Source: Aquarana catesbeiana
Lineage: Eukaryota > Chordata > Amphibia > Anura > Ranidae
NCBI RefSeq assembly: GCF_042186555.1
Contig: NC_133332.1
Span: 232,854,515 to 232,918,514 of the forward strand
Direction of reading: 5' to 3'
Length of the DNA: 64,000 nucleotides
The notes under the pieces were generated by a model that was given only the letters and a program-made list of their open reading frames with translations, was not told the origin of the DNA and searched no databases. Made by a program: the position numbers and the translations under genes. Of the stretch, positions 12,071-22,799 are shown piece by piece; position 1 is the first letter of the stretch; every line of letters begins with the position of its first letter.

Positions 12071-12559
12071 TAAGACTTCTAACTAGAATCTTTTCTTTGA
12101 TATATTGTTCAAACGTGCAGATATCCCACCAAGTGCGGACCTGCTTTTCAAGCACATTCCCCAAAGCAGTTAGCACCCCATTAATGTTGGACTGTGCAGC
12201 AGTCTGCTCATTGACTGCAAAAACATTCCCAATATCAATAGTTCGGCTGCTCAGGAACTGCAAAGCATCCATGGCCGCCAAGAGAACAGACAAATACAAA
12301 AAGAAAAAAGGTGTATTTACAGGCCCAGAAACACACCACTCAGCGCCAGGGATCTTAGCAGCTCAAAAGCAGTAATCCATAAATAGCATATAGTAAATAG
12401 CATATAATAAAGCATATATGAGTATAGTAAAACACTGATATGTTTAAAAAAGTCCCAAATAGGACTGTCAAGAAAAGCAGCCGTTTAAAAAAACTGAAAA
12501 ATTATCATGAATAGTGGTATAACATAATCAACAAAATGATCACTATATCACACTAAAAC

Positions 12560-14278
12560 TTCTATCTTTTAATAAAGGACTTGTCCCAAAGTGTCCCCTG
12601 TCTTTTTTAGTATTTTTGACACTTTTTTGTGAAAGGGTAGGGGTACAATGTACCAGTTGCCAATTCCCATGGGTGGGGAGGCCGGGATCTGGGGGTCCCC
12701 TTGTTAAAGGGGGCTTCCAGATTCCTTATCATGAATAGTGGTATAACATAATCAACAAAATGATCACTATATCACACTAAAACAGCGCTAATGTTGAGCT
12801 AAACGGATAATGTGGCCAACTTCACATGCAAAAAAAGTCATTAAAGAGAGAAGAGCAGTAAGCAAAATGGTTCAGAAAGTGTCCATAGGTGATCAGAGTA
12901 TAGAGGTTCAGCGTGCACCTTCCACCGATCCTTCCACTTCCACCCTGTGCGAACACATTCCCCTCAGGGGGTTAAACTCACCAAAAGCTTAATAAATATA
13001 AGCATCCAAGAGAGTAGACATCCAAGCCACCAGCCACTGTCAGCAACGCTCCAGAGAGATCCAAGATGGTCAAGGCTCATAAATCACCAGACAACAAAAG
13101 AGAAGCGCACATAGCGTAATCCCGTTTATTAAGATAAAAAGCCCTTCACATCACACAAAGACCCCCCTTCAAACATTATACGTACATTGTAAAGCAGTCA
13201 AAAAAGCACATCAGAGGAAGCATTTAGACACAGCACTTCACCATCATCAGCTCCAGTCGGTTCCGCTTTCCAAGCAGCAATCACTCACTTCCTGGTTGTG
13301 GCACAGACTGTGGTGGAGCGCAAACGTCACTTCCGGCGTCGTGTAGGCCACGCCCTGACGCGTTTCGTCATATCCTGACTTCAACAGAGGGCGTGCCTAC
13401 ACGACTGACGGACCTGACTATAATGTCCCGCCCCAAACACCCCATCCAATCAGGCAGTCGTTCGGCGTGACGACAGGTGCAAGTCGTCCGCCGAAAACCA
13501 CACTGACGGTTTCTCTACAGGGGAGGGGGAAGGCATATAGTCGCTCTGCACATCAGCTCGCATAAGCGAGTCTGCACTCTCACAGGCTAAACAGCGCAAG
13601 TCAGTGAATATCCAACATATAAAATCAGCCATTATACATTACAGTATTAATTTTTAAAAAAAGAAACACAGAGGGGAAGTAAATAAAATACTAGCACATG
13701 CAGTCAGCATATACACTGGACCCATCATCTTTAACCCGCCGACATTCATAAACATGCAGCAACAGTCACTCACATCAGCGCTGCACGTTACCACAGCAGG
13801 TCAGGCGGTCAGTGTAGAGTGCTCACTGCATGTCAGCTCAGCAGAATAAAAATAGAAATAGAACAATTGGCAGATGCAAAACCTATGCCTAATATAATCC
13901 AATGAATCATTACATATACCATTAAATGTAAATGATGGATGATCAAAAACATATAATAAAAACAATCAATTATTATAGTGGGTTAAAAAGACCAAAACTG
14001 GGTAGTTCATATGTAAAAAAAAAGGGGGAGACCCCTTTAAATAAATTAAAACCTACGATGTCTAAAACGACATAAACTAGTGAAGATACTAAATGAGATA
14101 TATATAATAAAAAGTAGGGCTAAAAGTTTACATTATATAGAATACAGAGCAAGGCTGTGAGCCTCAACTATGCGCTATCCTCAATTATATATAACATAGG
14201 ATAGAAGATCAAAATCGATATTCACCAAGCACTATACATTGTGCACAAGTGACAACTGTATAAAACATAGGATATAGA
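12560..14278. repeat. Direct repeat copy B of the PLE pseudo-LTR plus host flank
   Basis: This is the partner of 3082-4800. It ends at 14278 exactly where the 11-bp target duplication and the right half of the foldback repeat begin. It contains the second copy of the hammerhead-like motif. Confidence 0.92.
13338..13405 (-). ncRNA. Hammerhead-ribozyme-like motif in the 5' pseudo-LTR
   Basis: Identical in layout to the motif at 3860-3927 (offset 9478), including the long stem I, the GAAACGCGUC segment and the same CUGUUGA core change. Shared damage in both copies means the change predates the duplication or was copied with it. Confidence 0.75.
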
Positions 14279-14760
14279 TTCCAGATTCCGATAAGCCCCC
14301 TGTCCGCAGACCCCCTCAACCACTGGGCAAGGTTTGTGGGATTGAGGCCCTTGTCCCTGTCAACATGGGGACAAGGTGCTTTGGGGGGCTACTCCAAAGC
14401 ACCCTCTCCATGTTGAGGGCATGTGGCCTGGTACGGTTCAGAAGGGGGGGGCGCTCTCTCGTCCCCCCTCTTTTCCTGCGGCCTGTCAGGTTGCGTGCTC
14501 AGATAAGGGTCTAGTATAGATTTTGGGGGGACCCCTACACCATTTTTCTTTAAATTTTGGTCCAGGGTTTCCCTTAAAATCCTTTGGGGGGGACCCCTAC
14601 TCCATTTTTTTAAAAAAATTGGCGCAGGGTTCCCCTTAATTTCCATACCAGACCTGAAGGGCCTGGTATGGATTTTGGGGGACCCCCATGCAATTATTTT
14701 TAAAATATTTGGTTTGGGGTTCCCCTTAATATTCATACCAGCAATTCATTACAGCTGCAA
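14279..14760. repeat. Foldback core, right part, split by the PLE
   Basis: Starts at the second copy of the 11-bp target duplication and continues the core seen at 11400-11720 in the same order: gataagcccc, a caacatggggacaaggtgctttgggg segment, the ggtacggttcag segment, and several ccataccag/ctggtatgg hairpins up to about 14745. It is the continuation of 2880-3247. Confidence 0.75.
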
Positions 14761-15270
14761 TCAGTTTTAAATGACTTTTTTCCTTTAGAAATGTCATTTT
14801 GCTGTGGTATTGTTCTAAACACGGGAAAACTGTGCCACTTTACAGGCATACTATAGACACCCCCCAGGCATGATATTTAAAGGAGTATTTCATTTTTATT
14901 GTTTCACTTTAAGCATTAATAAAATCACTGCTCCCAAAAAAATGGCCGTTTTTAAAACTTTTTTTTGCATATATACATGTCCCCTGGGGCAGGACCCGGG
15001 TCCCTAAACACTTTTTATGGCTGTACCTTGCATATAAGCCTTTAAAATGAGCACTTTTGATTTTTCATGTTCGTGTCTCATAGACTTTAACAGTGTTCGT
15101 CCAAATTTTTTTGCCTGTTCACATGTTGTGGTGCGAACCGAACCGGGGGGTGTTCGGCTCATCCTTAATTTTAATATATATGTAAAAAAAAATTATATTT
15201 TTACTATAACTCTGCTGTACTTCCCTAACTTGCCAGTAAAGTCTGACTCAAATCCCTTTTTTCCTTGTTC
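14761..15270. repeat. Dispersed repeat tail with inverted-pair segment
   Basis: AT-rich repeat-like DNA. The last part, 15188-15265, is the inverted partner of 2500-2585. A gtgcgaaccgaaccggggggtgttcgg segment and an mRNA-like AATAAA are present, but no gene was recognised. Confidence 0.4.
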
Positions 15271-16660
15271 AATTCTCAACTCTCAATGCTAATAGGACTC
15301 TGCCCCCATAATCATTTACCTTTAGACCTTGAACCAGGACAATTCCTACATTATTTCTGTTGACCATTCCAGTCCCAAACTTACCTAATGACTTCCATTA
15401 GAACTGCAGCAGCCAATTTCAGCACTGTTGTTTCAGGAGTATTCACATCTCCAGTTAAAGTTGCTACCAAAACTCTTGTGACAAGTTGGGGAATTTGTAG
15501 CTCATTGGTAGCGCCAGAAGTACGTTTTAGGACTTTTTTTTTTTTTTTTTAATAAAGCAAAAAGTTCACACTTGAATAGTTTCCTATGCAGGGGGTTCTC
15601 ACCGTCCATGCAACAAAATCTAGAATTCAGCTTTGTGGCTCTCTTTGCAGCTTCACTGCTCAGGCCTCATGCCTTGGTCCTCCAGACCATCAAACACACA
15701 GTCCCAGTGCTCTGTACCTTTGTCAGCTTGACTGTTTCTTCTGAAGCTCCCAGCTGCTACATCCTAACAGCCTCGGGCCTTTGTCTGTCCTGACCTGGAC
15801 AGTGCCGTGCAACGTGCACCTCACAGCTCCCTTCACACACTGACCCCCTCGGGAGGGTGGAGGCCACTGACCTCTAACATGACTGCAGCACACACCTGCA
15901 TAATTAGTGTGCTTCCCAAATGGCCCAGACTGCCATTTCCATTTTAAACAGTGGCACGGGCTCACCCTGCCACACCCTGTAAGCAATGAACCTTGACCAT
16001 TTCATTTAGCCACCCTCTGTCACTCCATGGAACCATCCATAAGTGCAATTGGTGCTCATGCCAAACTCTTGGAAGATCTGTCCCTACATAGTAGGGTGCC
16101 TGTCCCTAAATGCACTTTTTGTACCACAACCAGACCCACATTGCCCACTGAGATGCTCCGACACGATAGGCATGCCAGTAATTAGCTGTGGGCATATTAT
16201 TTGTTGGTGAAATAGCTTCTAACTTTCCATCTCTTGGTCCATACACTTAAAAGGAACTTGTCAGTGGAGTAGCACTCCACTAGCTATGGGTCTCAGAGTG
16301 GGCAAGCTGACTCTTTTTCATTCTGATCCCTATAGTTTTATACTAAGGGCCATGTCACATTGAACATTCTGCCGGTGGCTACACTTTGCTAGTAGAATTA
16401 CCAATGTGCAAGTGATACTTCCACCTTTAAATGTAACTGGGATCTGCTTGCTATTTCTGTGTATGTATCAGCTCAACCACATCTTCCACCTTTAAATGTA
16501 CCTGGGATCTGCTTGCTATTTCTGTGTATGTATCTTTGGTATGTAGCATCCTCTATCTATCTGTTGTCCTGTGTGCATAACCATTATGTTGTTTTGTCTA
16601 TTCTGACTTTAGAAGTGAAAGGTGCACTTTGATTATTAGGCATCCTTATATTCACAACAA
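15271..16660. other. Unassigned DNA with a 66-bp tandem duplication
   Basis: No coding similarity was seen. At about 16420-16540 a segment containing cttccacctttaaatgta and tctgtgtatgtatc occurs twice in a row. One difference is gtaactggg against gtacctggg. Confidence 0.5.
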
Positions 16661-16669
16661 ACTTCTACC

Positions 16670-17830
16670 CCCACCCTTATAACAGTATAAATTTGGGCAC
16701 CCTTAAGGGGTCAGCAACAAGGGGTCAGGGGGAGCACGTTGCAGGGGCTTCTATCATTAAGGCTTCTTTCTATAAGTGATTCTTTCTACAAGTGATATAC
16801 ACTTGAAGCTCTGCACTTTAGCGATTGCACGAAGCGAACTTACATAGCAAACTGCACTGGAAAGCACCTAACAGGCTGCAGGTGACCCTGTCTCTCTATT
16901 CGGCTCTCCTTCCACTCTCTAACATGCGCTCTCTACCACTCCCTCTGACAGTTGTGTCCTCTCTCCTCAAACTCTCTTATCTTCAGCCCTCTTCTCCACC
17001 CCACTGCATATACATATCACCTTGGCTTCCGTCCTCTCCCTATAGCTGCTCCTACGAACTCTTGCTCATTCTACATCCATATACTGATAAAAACCTTCAG
17101 TACTCTGAGACATGCCCCTTCATATAAATCACACTCCCACATTAACTTCCTCACCCTCCTCCTTCTCCTAACCTCTGGTGACGTATCCACAAACCCTGGG
17201 CCTCCATCATCTGTCTTTGCCCGACGCTTCCATCTCCCTACACCCTCTGGCAGCAGCCGCAACCCGCAGAACTTAGTCTCTATTCTTCTTCTTCCCAAAA
17301 CCAGCCTCCCCTTCTCCTGTGCCCTCTGGAATGCACGCTCTGTCTGTAACAAACTCACCGCCCTCCACGACCTCTTTATCAGAGATTCCTTTAACCTACT
17401 TGCCATTACCGAAACCTGGCTTCGTGAATCAGATACTACTTCTCCTGTTTTCCTCTCCCATGGTGGCCTTCTCTGGACTCACTCCCCCAGACCAAGAGGA
17501 CGAACGGAAGGAAGGTGAAGTGGGAATCCTTCTAGTGAAGTGGGAATCCTTCTAGCCCCATGCAGCACCTATCAGGTATATCACCCACCTCCCTCTTTAA
17601 CACTCTCCTCTTTTAAGACACATTGCATTTGTCTATTCTCTCCTATTTCCCTAAGAATTGCTGTCATCTACCGGCCCCCTGGACCAGTATCAACCTTCCC
17701 TGATGACTTCTCTGCCTGGCTAGCCTACTTTCTCTCTTCTGAAATCCCCACAATTATTCTCAGTGACTTCAACATCCCTGTTAACATTACCACTACTATT
17801 ACTTCTAGACTTCTCAGTCTAACCTCTAGC
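16670..17830 (+). pseudogene. L2/CR1-clade LINE fragment, endonuclease domain
   Basis: This would encode the N-terminus of a non-LTR retrotransposon ORF2, whose APE-type endonuclease nicks target DNA. The frame 16952-17518 contains LLLLLTSGDVSTNPGP, then ALWNARSVCNKL and LLAITETWL (endonuclease blocks). After frame changes the domain continues at 17540-17914 with IAVIYRPPGP and IILSDFNIPVN. No reverse transcriptase follows: at about 17830 the sequence passes straight into a SINE/LINE-type tail. The fragment has at least two frameshifts. The GDVSTNPGP segment (17177-17203) resembles a 2A peptide, although the usual Glu is Ser. Confidence 0.8.
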
Positions 17831-18119
17831 AGCACTAGGGTCATCGGTTCGAATCCCAACCACAGCACTACCTACATTGAGTTTGCATGTTCATCCTGTG
17901 CCTGTGTGATGTGATTTCCTCCCACACTCCATAGACATGTTGGTAGGTTAAGTGGATCCTGTCTAAATTGGCCCTACTATGTGTATGTATGAATGTGAGT
18001 TAGGCACCTTCGATCGTAAGCTCCTTATGGTCAGGGACTGATGTGAATGTATAACATACTGTATATGTAAAGTGCTGTGTAAATTGACAGTGCTATATAA
18101 GTACCTGTAATAAATACAT
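17831..18119 (+). repeat. tRNA-related SINE with L2-type tail, copy 1
   Basis: Contains a pol III B-box-like ggttcgaatcc at about 17847, then the block tttgcatgttc...cctcccacactcc...acatg.tggtaggtt, then taagctcctt and gcgctatataagtacctg-type words, and ends in aataaa-like repeats. A second copy is at 61873-62165. The shared tail with L2-type LINEs is recalled family knowledge. Confidence 0.8.
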
Positions 18120-18391
18120 GTAGCGGTACCCCGCATAGGGATTGCTGGTAGTTGTGGTCCTTCTCTCACCCTGCACAGCCAGGCATACAAATTCACAGAC
18201 ATACAATAGTCCTTGTACTTAATTTTTTAATTTTTTTTAGGGGAATTAACTTGGATGGGGATAGGGTACTTATGGGATGCCCATTAGATCGCAGATAGTA
18301 AAATTAGGGACTGAAACTAAAATACACCACCGGTATGTACACACTTCTCCTCTTCTACCTCCACTACAAACTCGCTTGTAGAAATACAACT

Positions 18392-19279
18392 GAGGGGTAG
18401 AGAAGGAAGCGCCACCTGAGTGTAGTATTAACAAATGATATTTAATGACACCAGGTAAAAACACACTTACAGGATAAAAACATATAAAAGGCTCATCTGT
18501 ATGAGTATGTGGTCCTCAGTGTTCCCTCTGATTCTGTGATGGTGACGCTGCAGGGATGCTGGGCTGCAGAAGGTGGATTACCAGCCGGGAGCTCCTTCTG
18601 TGGCCATCAGGAAGAGACTAGGGGCCGGCGTGGAGCGCACGTGAAGCGTGCATGACGTCACAGGTCCTCCGTCTGCTTCTGGGTTCGGTATCCAGGGGAG
18701 GGATCGTCCAGGGAGGAGGGCTAGCAGAGAGGTTGAGAGAAGGCTCTGCTAGCCCTCCTCCCTGGATGATCCCTCCCCTGGATACCAAACCCAGAAGCAG
18801 ACGGAGGACCTGTGACGTCATGCACGCTTCACGTGCGCTCCACGCCGGCCCCTAGTCTCTTCCTGATGGCCACAGAAGGAGCTCCCGGCTGGTAATCCAC
18901 CTTCTGCAGCCCAGCATCCCTGCAGCGTCACCACCACAGGATCAGAGGGAACACTGAGGACCACATACTCATACAGATGAGCCTTTTATATGTTTTTATC
19001 CTGTAAGTGTGTTTTTACCTGGTGTCATTAAACATCATTTGTTAATACTACACTCAGGTGGCGCTTCCTTCTCTACCCCTCTCTCATCCATCACAGAGCC
19101 AGCTCTCTGAGGAAACAGCAGCCGCCTAGCCTACCAGCCTACTTTAACCATTACATTACCGGTTACCACTTAACCCTTGAACTTCCAGCCTGTCCCCTAT
19201 GGACTAAGTTGCCCAGCCCTTTATATCTCCTGTTATATATGGACTTGTGTGTTTGCGCTTACAGTTACCAATACTCTGT
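18392..19279. mobile_element. Inverted-dimer insertion with 16-bp target duplication
   Basis: The 16-bp word ttgtagaaatacaact stands on both sides (18376-18391 and 19280-19295). The insert is a near-perfect palindrome (arms about 18392-18730 and 18745-19082 around a short loop) plus about 200 bp of unique tail. The tail (ggacttgtgtgtttgcgcttacag) resembles Penelope-like 5' sequence, and the variable-length target duplication fits retrotransposition. No coding region is present. Confidence 0.75.
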
Positions 19280-19511
19280 TTGTAGAAATACAACTCCCAG
19301 GACCAGCTAGTACTGAATTGCAGGCCTGACAATGACGCCAGGCCCAAAGCAGAAATGCCCTTTGCAGGTAGGGAGTAGCAAAGTCCTAGTTCTAGCTGTC
19401 CCACTTGCCTACTGATCACAGTAACGCCTCTTCAGGCCCTGCCAGCCCTCCTCGCTGCAGCTGCCTCTTTCCACTGCCCGTGCCACACCACAGTCCTCCT
19501 TACTGGCTCTG

Positions 19512-19996
19512 CACCCATCCCAGACTGCTTGCTCCCAGTCCACTCAGGCGAGCCTCCCAGTCCTCCTGTGTGTCACTCACAAGCCCTCTTGGCTGCACCT
19601 TGTTGTTGCTCCTGGAGACTTGCCTGGCAGTGTTCTCTTGCTGTCCTCTCCTTCCTCCCGTGCCTCCTGTCCAGGGCACATCTGTTGGTTGTAGGAAGGT
19701 CCCGTCCGCACCCGAGCCCAGGCCAAAGGTCAACTCCCCCCCCCCAGACTGGGGAGCTCCCTCAAAGGTCACGACAGCCTAACAATCCATCTCCAGCTTC
19801 CACCTGAACAACTCCTTCCCAGCTGGGCTGACCCTAAGTATTTGAGGAGGCCTGCCCCCTGCCAACCCAAGTTGGGGATTGGTCAGGGCCCTCAGCGTAC
19901 TACAGGCAGCTCCACCTTATCTCCCCTTCTCCTTTCCAGAATATTTTAGTGCATTCTAGAAAGAGAGGGGAGGTCTCAGTGCCTGTGAGTCATCCA
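19512..19996. repeat. Duplicated block A, copy 1
   Basis: Matches 20474-20966 almost base for base, starting at tgcttgctcccagtcc and ending ccctggatttct. Both belong to the GTAGC repeat. A reverse-oriented relative is at about 48300-48800. Confidence 0.85.
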
Positions 19997-20004
19997 GCTC
20001 TCCC

Positions 20005-20473
20005 TGGATTTCTATGGGCGTTTCCATTGTCCTGGTGCTCCAGGACCTTCAAAAGTATAAGATATAGTCAAGAAATGAAATGTGATATTTATGCTCCTAG
20101 AACGCCTGGAGGTGCTCCCTGCATGTTGGGCCATGTATGTGGCCAGGCTGTGAAAGTCTCACACATGTGGTATCGTCATACTCAGGAGGAGTAGCAGAAT
20201 GTATTTTGGGGTTTAGTTGCAAGTATGCATATACTGTGTGAGAGCAATAACCTGTTAATATGACAATTTTGTGAAAAAAAATAAATTGTAATTTTGCAAA
20301 AAATTGTGGGAAAAAATTACAACTTAAAAAAACCTTTCGTATGTCTACTTTGCAAAAAGGGGTCATTTGGGGGATATTTGTACTTTCCTGGCTTGTTGGT
20401 GTCTCAAGAAATAAGATAAGCCGTCAGTACATCAGGTGTGATCAATTTTCAATTGCCACCATAGCTTGTGGAC
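20005..20473. repeat. Duplicated block B, copy 1
   Basis: Nearly identical to 22045-22500: from gtttccattgtcctggtgct to the phrase ccaccatagcttgtggactc. Here block B is sandwiched between the two copies of block A; at 22045 it lies in ordinary MITE context. Confidence 0.85.
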
Positions 20474-20966
20474 TCTTGCTTGCTCCCAGTCCTCTCAGGC
20501 GAGCCTCCCAGTCCTCCTGTGTGTCACTCACAAGCCCTCTTGGCTGCACCTTGTTGTTGCTCCTGGAGACTTGCCTGGCAGTGTTCTCTTGCTGTCCTCT
20601 CCTTCCTCCAGTGCCTCCTGTCCAGGGCACATCTGTTGGTTGTAGGAAGGTCCCGTCTGCACCCGAGCCCAGGCCAAAGGTCAACTCCCCCCCCCCAGAC
20701 TGGGAAGCTCCCTCAAAGGTCACGACAGCCTAACAATCCATCTCCAGCTTCCACCTGAACAACTTCTTCCCAGCTCGGCTGACCCTAAGTATTTGAGGAG
20801 GCCTGCCCCCTGCCAACCCAAGTTGAGGATTGGTCAGGGCCCTCAGCGTACTCCAGGCAGCTCCACCTTATCTCCCCTTCTCCTTTCCAGAATATTTTAG
20901 TGCATTCTAGAAAGAGAGGGGATGTCTCAGTGCCTGTGAGTCATCCAGCTCTCCCTGGATTTCTGC
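20474..20966. repeat. Duplicated block A, copy 2
   Basis: Second copy of 19512-19996. It continues past the point where copy 1 breaks off, running on through ccagccaagcctgcataaa to the repeat end at 21073. Confidence 0.85.
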
Positions 20967-21157
20967 CAATCCAGGAAACAAAAACAAGCAGGCCTGGCTG
21001 CCAGCCAAGCCTGCATAAATTTACCCACACTGATAAAAACCTCTTTCACTCCTAGCACACTGGAGGGTGCTACATACATTTCAACCTGCCTTTCTATGAT
21101 AATTGAAAATAAAGAATATACAAAAAAAGATACAACCAGTAATAAATCATCTCATTT

Positions 21158-21360
21158 ATTAACCACTTCCCGACCGGGCCATAGCTGAATGTTGGATAAT
21201 TCAGGGAGGGCGTATAATGATGGGCATGCACCCGGGAATGTCTGTCATCGTCAGGTCTTTGGACCCAGCACGTCACCGATCGGGGTAAAGGGCCAATGAC
21301 AGCAGCCCTTTACCACGTGTTCGCTCCGTCCAATGACGGAAGTGCCCACAGCATTGATCT
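21158..21360 (+). repeat. TTAA MITE (CCACTT family) left end
   Basis: Starts ttaaccacttcccgaccgg and follows the family pattern for about 200 bp before running into tandem repeats. No right end was identified. Confidence 0.6.
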
Positions 21361-21670
21361 GTGCCCATTCATAGCTCATCCATACCCATTCATGGCTCAT
21401 CCATCCCTATTCATGGCTCATCCATGGCTCATCCATGCCCATTCATGGCTTATCCATCCCCATCCATGCCTCATCCATGCCACATCAGTGCTCATCCGTG
21501 CCACATCAGTGATCATCGGTGCTCATCCATGCCACATCAGAATACATCCGTGCCACATCAGAGATCATCCATGCCACATCAGTGCTGATCCGTGCCACAT
21601 CCATGCCACATCAGTGCTCACCCGTGCCACATTCATGCCACTACAGTGCCCATCAGTGCCACTACAGTGT
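21361..21670. repeat. Minisatellite, catccatgcc type
   Basis: Short units such as ccattcatggctcatccat and ccatgccacatcagtgctcat are repeated irregularly in tandem. Open reading frames through it are a consequence of the repeat. Confidence 0.85.
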
Positions 21671-21699
21671 CTCACAAAAGTGTAATAGGTAGTCAACAT

Positions 21700-22561
21700 A
21701 GATTTGAAATGTATACCCTTAAAAAACCTGATGGTTCTCCCTGCATGTTGGGCCTCTCTATGTGGCCAGGCTGTGTAAAAGTCTCGCACGTGGTATCACC
21801 ATACTCGGGACGAGTAGCAGACTGTATTTTGGGGTGTAATTTTTGCTATGTACATGCTATGTGTTAGAAATATCATATAAATGGACATCTTTGTGTAAAA
21901 AAAAAAAAAAAAAAAAAAAGCGTTTTCCTTTTCCTTACACATTTTCTAAAAACTTGTGTAAAAAAATCAAAATGTTCATGTTCAAGACTCATTATGCCTT
22001 ATAAAATATACGTTGGAGTGTTTACTTTCCTAAATGGGGTCATTTTTTGGGTGTTTCCATTGTCCTGGTGCTCCAGGACCTTCAAAAGTATAAGATATAG
22101 TCAAGAAATGAAATGTGTAATTTATGCTCCTAAAACGCCTGGAGGTGCTCCCTGCATGTTGGGCCATGTATGTGGCCAGGCTGTGAAAGTCTCACACATG
22201 TGGTATCGTCATACTCAGGAGGAGTAGCAGAATGTATTTTGGGGTTTAGTTGCAAGTATGCATATACTGTGTGAGAGCAATAACCTGTTAATATGACAAT
22301 TTTGTGAAAAAAAATAAATCGTAATTTTGCAAAAAATTGTTTGAAAAAATTACAACTTAAAAAAACCTTTTGTCTACTTTGCAAAAAGGGGTCATTTGGG
22401 GGATATTTGTACTTTCCTGGCTTGTTGGTGTCTCAAGAAATAAGATAAGCCGTCAGTACATCAGGTGTGATCAATTTTCAATTGCCACCATAGCTTGTGG
22501 ACTCTATTCTTCACAAAGACCAAATAATAAACACTTATTTGGGTTATCTTTACCAAAGATT
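21700..22561. repeat. MITE-type repeat DNA including block B copy 2
   Basis: Contains a diverged paralogue of block B (ccctgcatgttgggcc, gtggccaggctgtg) at 21735-21840, a poly-A run at 21898, and block B copy 2 from about 22045. It continues on the far side of the hAT-like insertion at 25434. Confidence 0.6.
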
Positions 22562-22799
22562 TGTAGCAGCAGGGCTGGACTGGGACAAAAATTTGGCCCT
22601 GGACTTCATCCAGACCGGCTCACTTTGACGGGTCCCTCCCACACCCCCCCCCGGCAGGCCAAACCCGATGGACCCCCCCCCCCCCCCTTCACTGGCCATC
22701 AGCCATTATTTCTCTTATAGGCAGTACCAGTGGCAGAGGTAGACATTCTTTCACCCGGGGCAAGATTAGGCAGGAGAGTGAGAAACTCCCAGGCCATAG

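Larger units (their letters stand above)
4971..12299 (-). pseudogene. PLE reverse transcriptase / GIY-YIG endonuclease, broken
   Basis: The coding region would make the reverse transcriptase that copies element RNA at a nick cut by the C-terminal endonuclease. Three pieces are present: N-terminus (12299 to 12071), a middle piece (9693 to 9513) and the main body (7921 to 4971). In the main ORF from 7445 I see RPADKGGGVVI (residues 199-209), TADVASLY (348-355), GVAMGAKFAPS (410-420), catalytic YIDD (448-451), a Cys-rich CRRCRAC (675-681) and a GIY-YIG core, VVY...YIG (715-730). Removing either inserted element with one TTA/TAA copy keeps the frame. Two further frame breaks remain, near 7890 and near 7240. 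The region 7717-7238 is an Arg/Gly/Gln-rich linker in a different frame from the RT. Identification as PLE is firm; the clade is not determined. Confidence 0.9.
3248..14278 (-). mobile_element. Penelope-like retroelement with terminal direct repeats
   Basis: An 11 kb element on the minus strand. Both sides carry the 11-bp sequence ttccagattcc (3237-3247 and 14279-14289), so the insertion boundary is read directly. The 5' repeat (12726-14278) and 3' repeat (3248-4800) match over 1.55 kb with only a few differences, for example tattccccaag against tattcaccaag. The direct repeat in fact extends 166 bp outward into host flank (3082-3247 copied at 12560-12725). A 58-nt copy of the element's 3' end (12502-12559, matching 3248-3305) lies next to the inner copy. 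Such tandem pseudo-LTR arrangements are known for Penelope-like elements. The body encodes RT plus GIY-YIG and is split by two Harbinger-type insertions. Confidence 0.88.
18120..21073. repeat. GTAGC...GCTAC-ended repeat, copy 1, interrupted
   Basis: Begins gtagcggtacc and ends gagggtgctac, with ATACAT on both sides (18114-18119 and 21074-21079). Relatives lie at 49643-50982 (same orientation), and at 48153-49311 and 43522-43880 (opposite). Orientation follows shared blocks such as the ccagctctccctggattt and gtgctacat ends. It is interrupted by the insertion at 18392-19279 and rearranged at 19996-20473. The class is uncertain: the ends could suit an LTR, but a standard TG...CA end with matching 5-bp repeats did not work out. 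Confidence 0.55.

Noticed and set aside
17847..17900. Possible tRNA gene (B box ggttcgaatcc)
   Set aside because: No complete cloverleaf or A box; the sequence continues as a SINE body with an L2-type tail, and a second copy exists at 61873.
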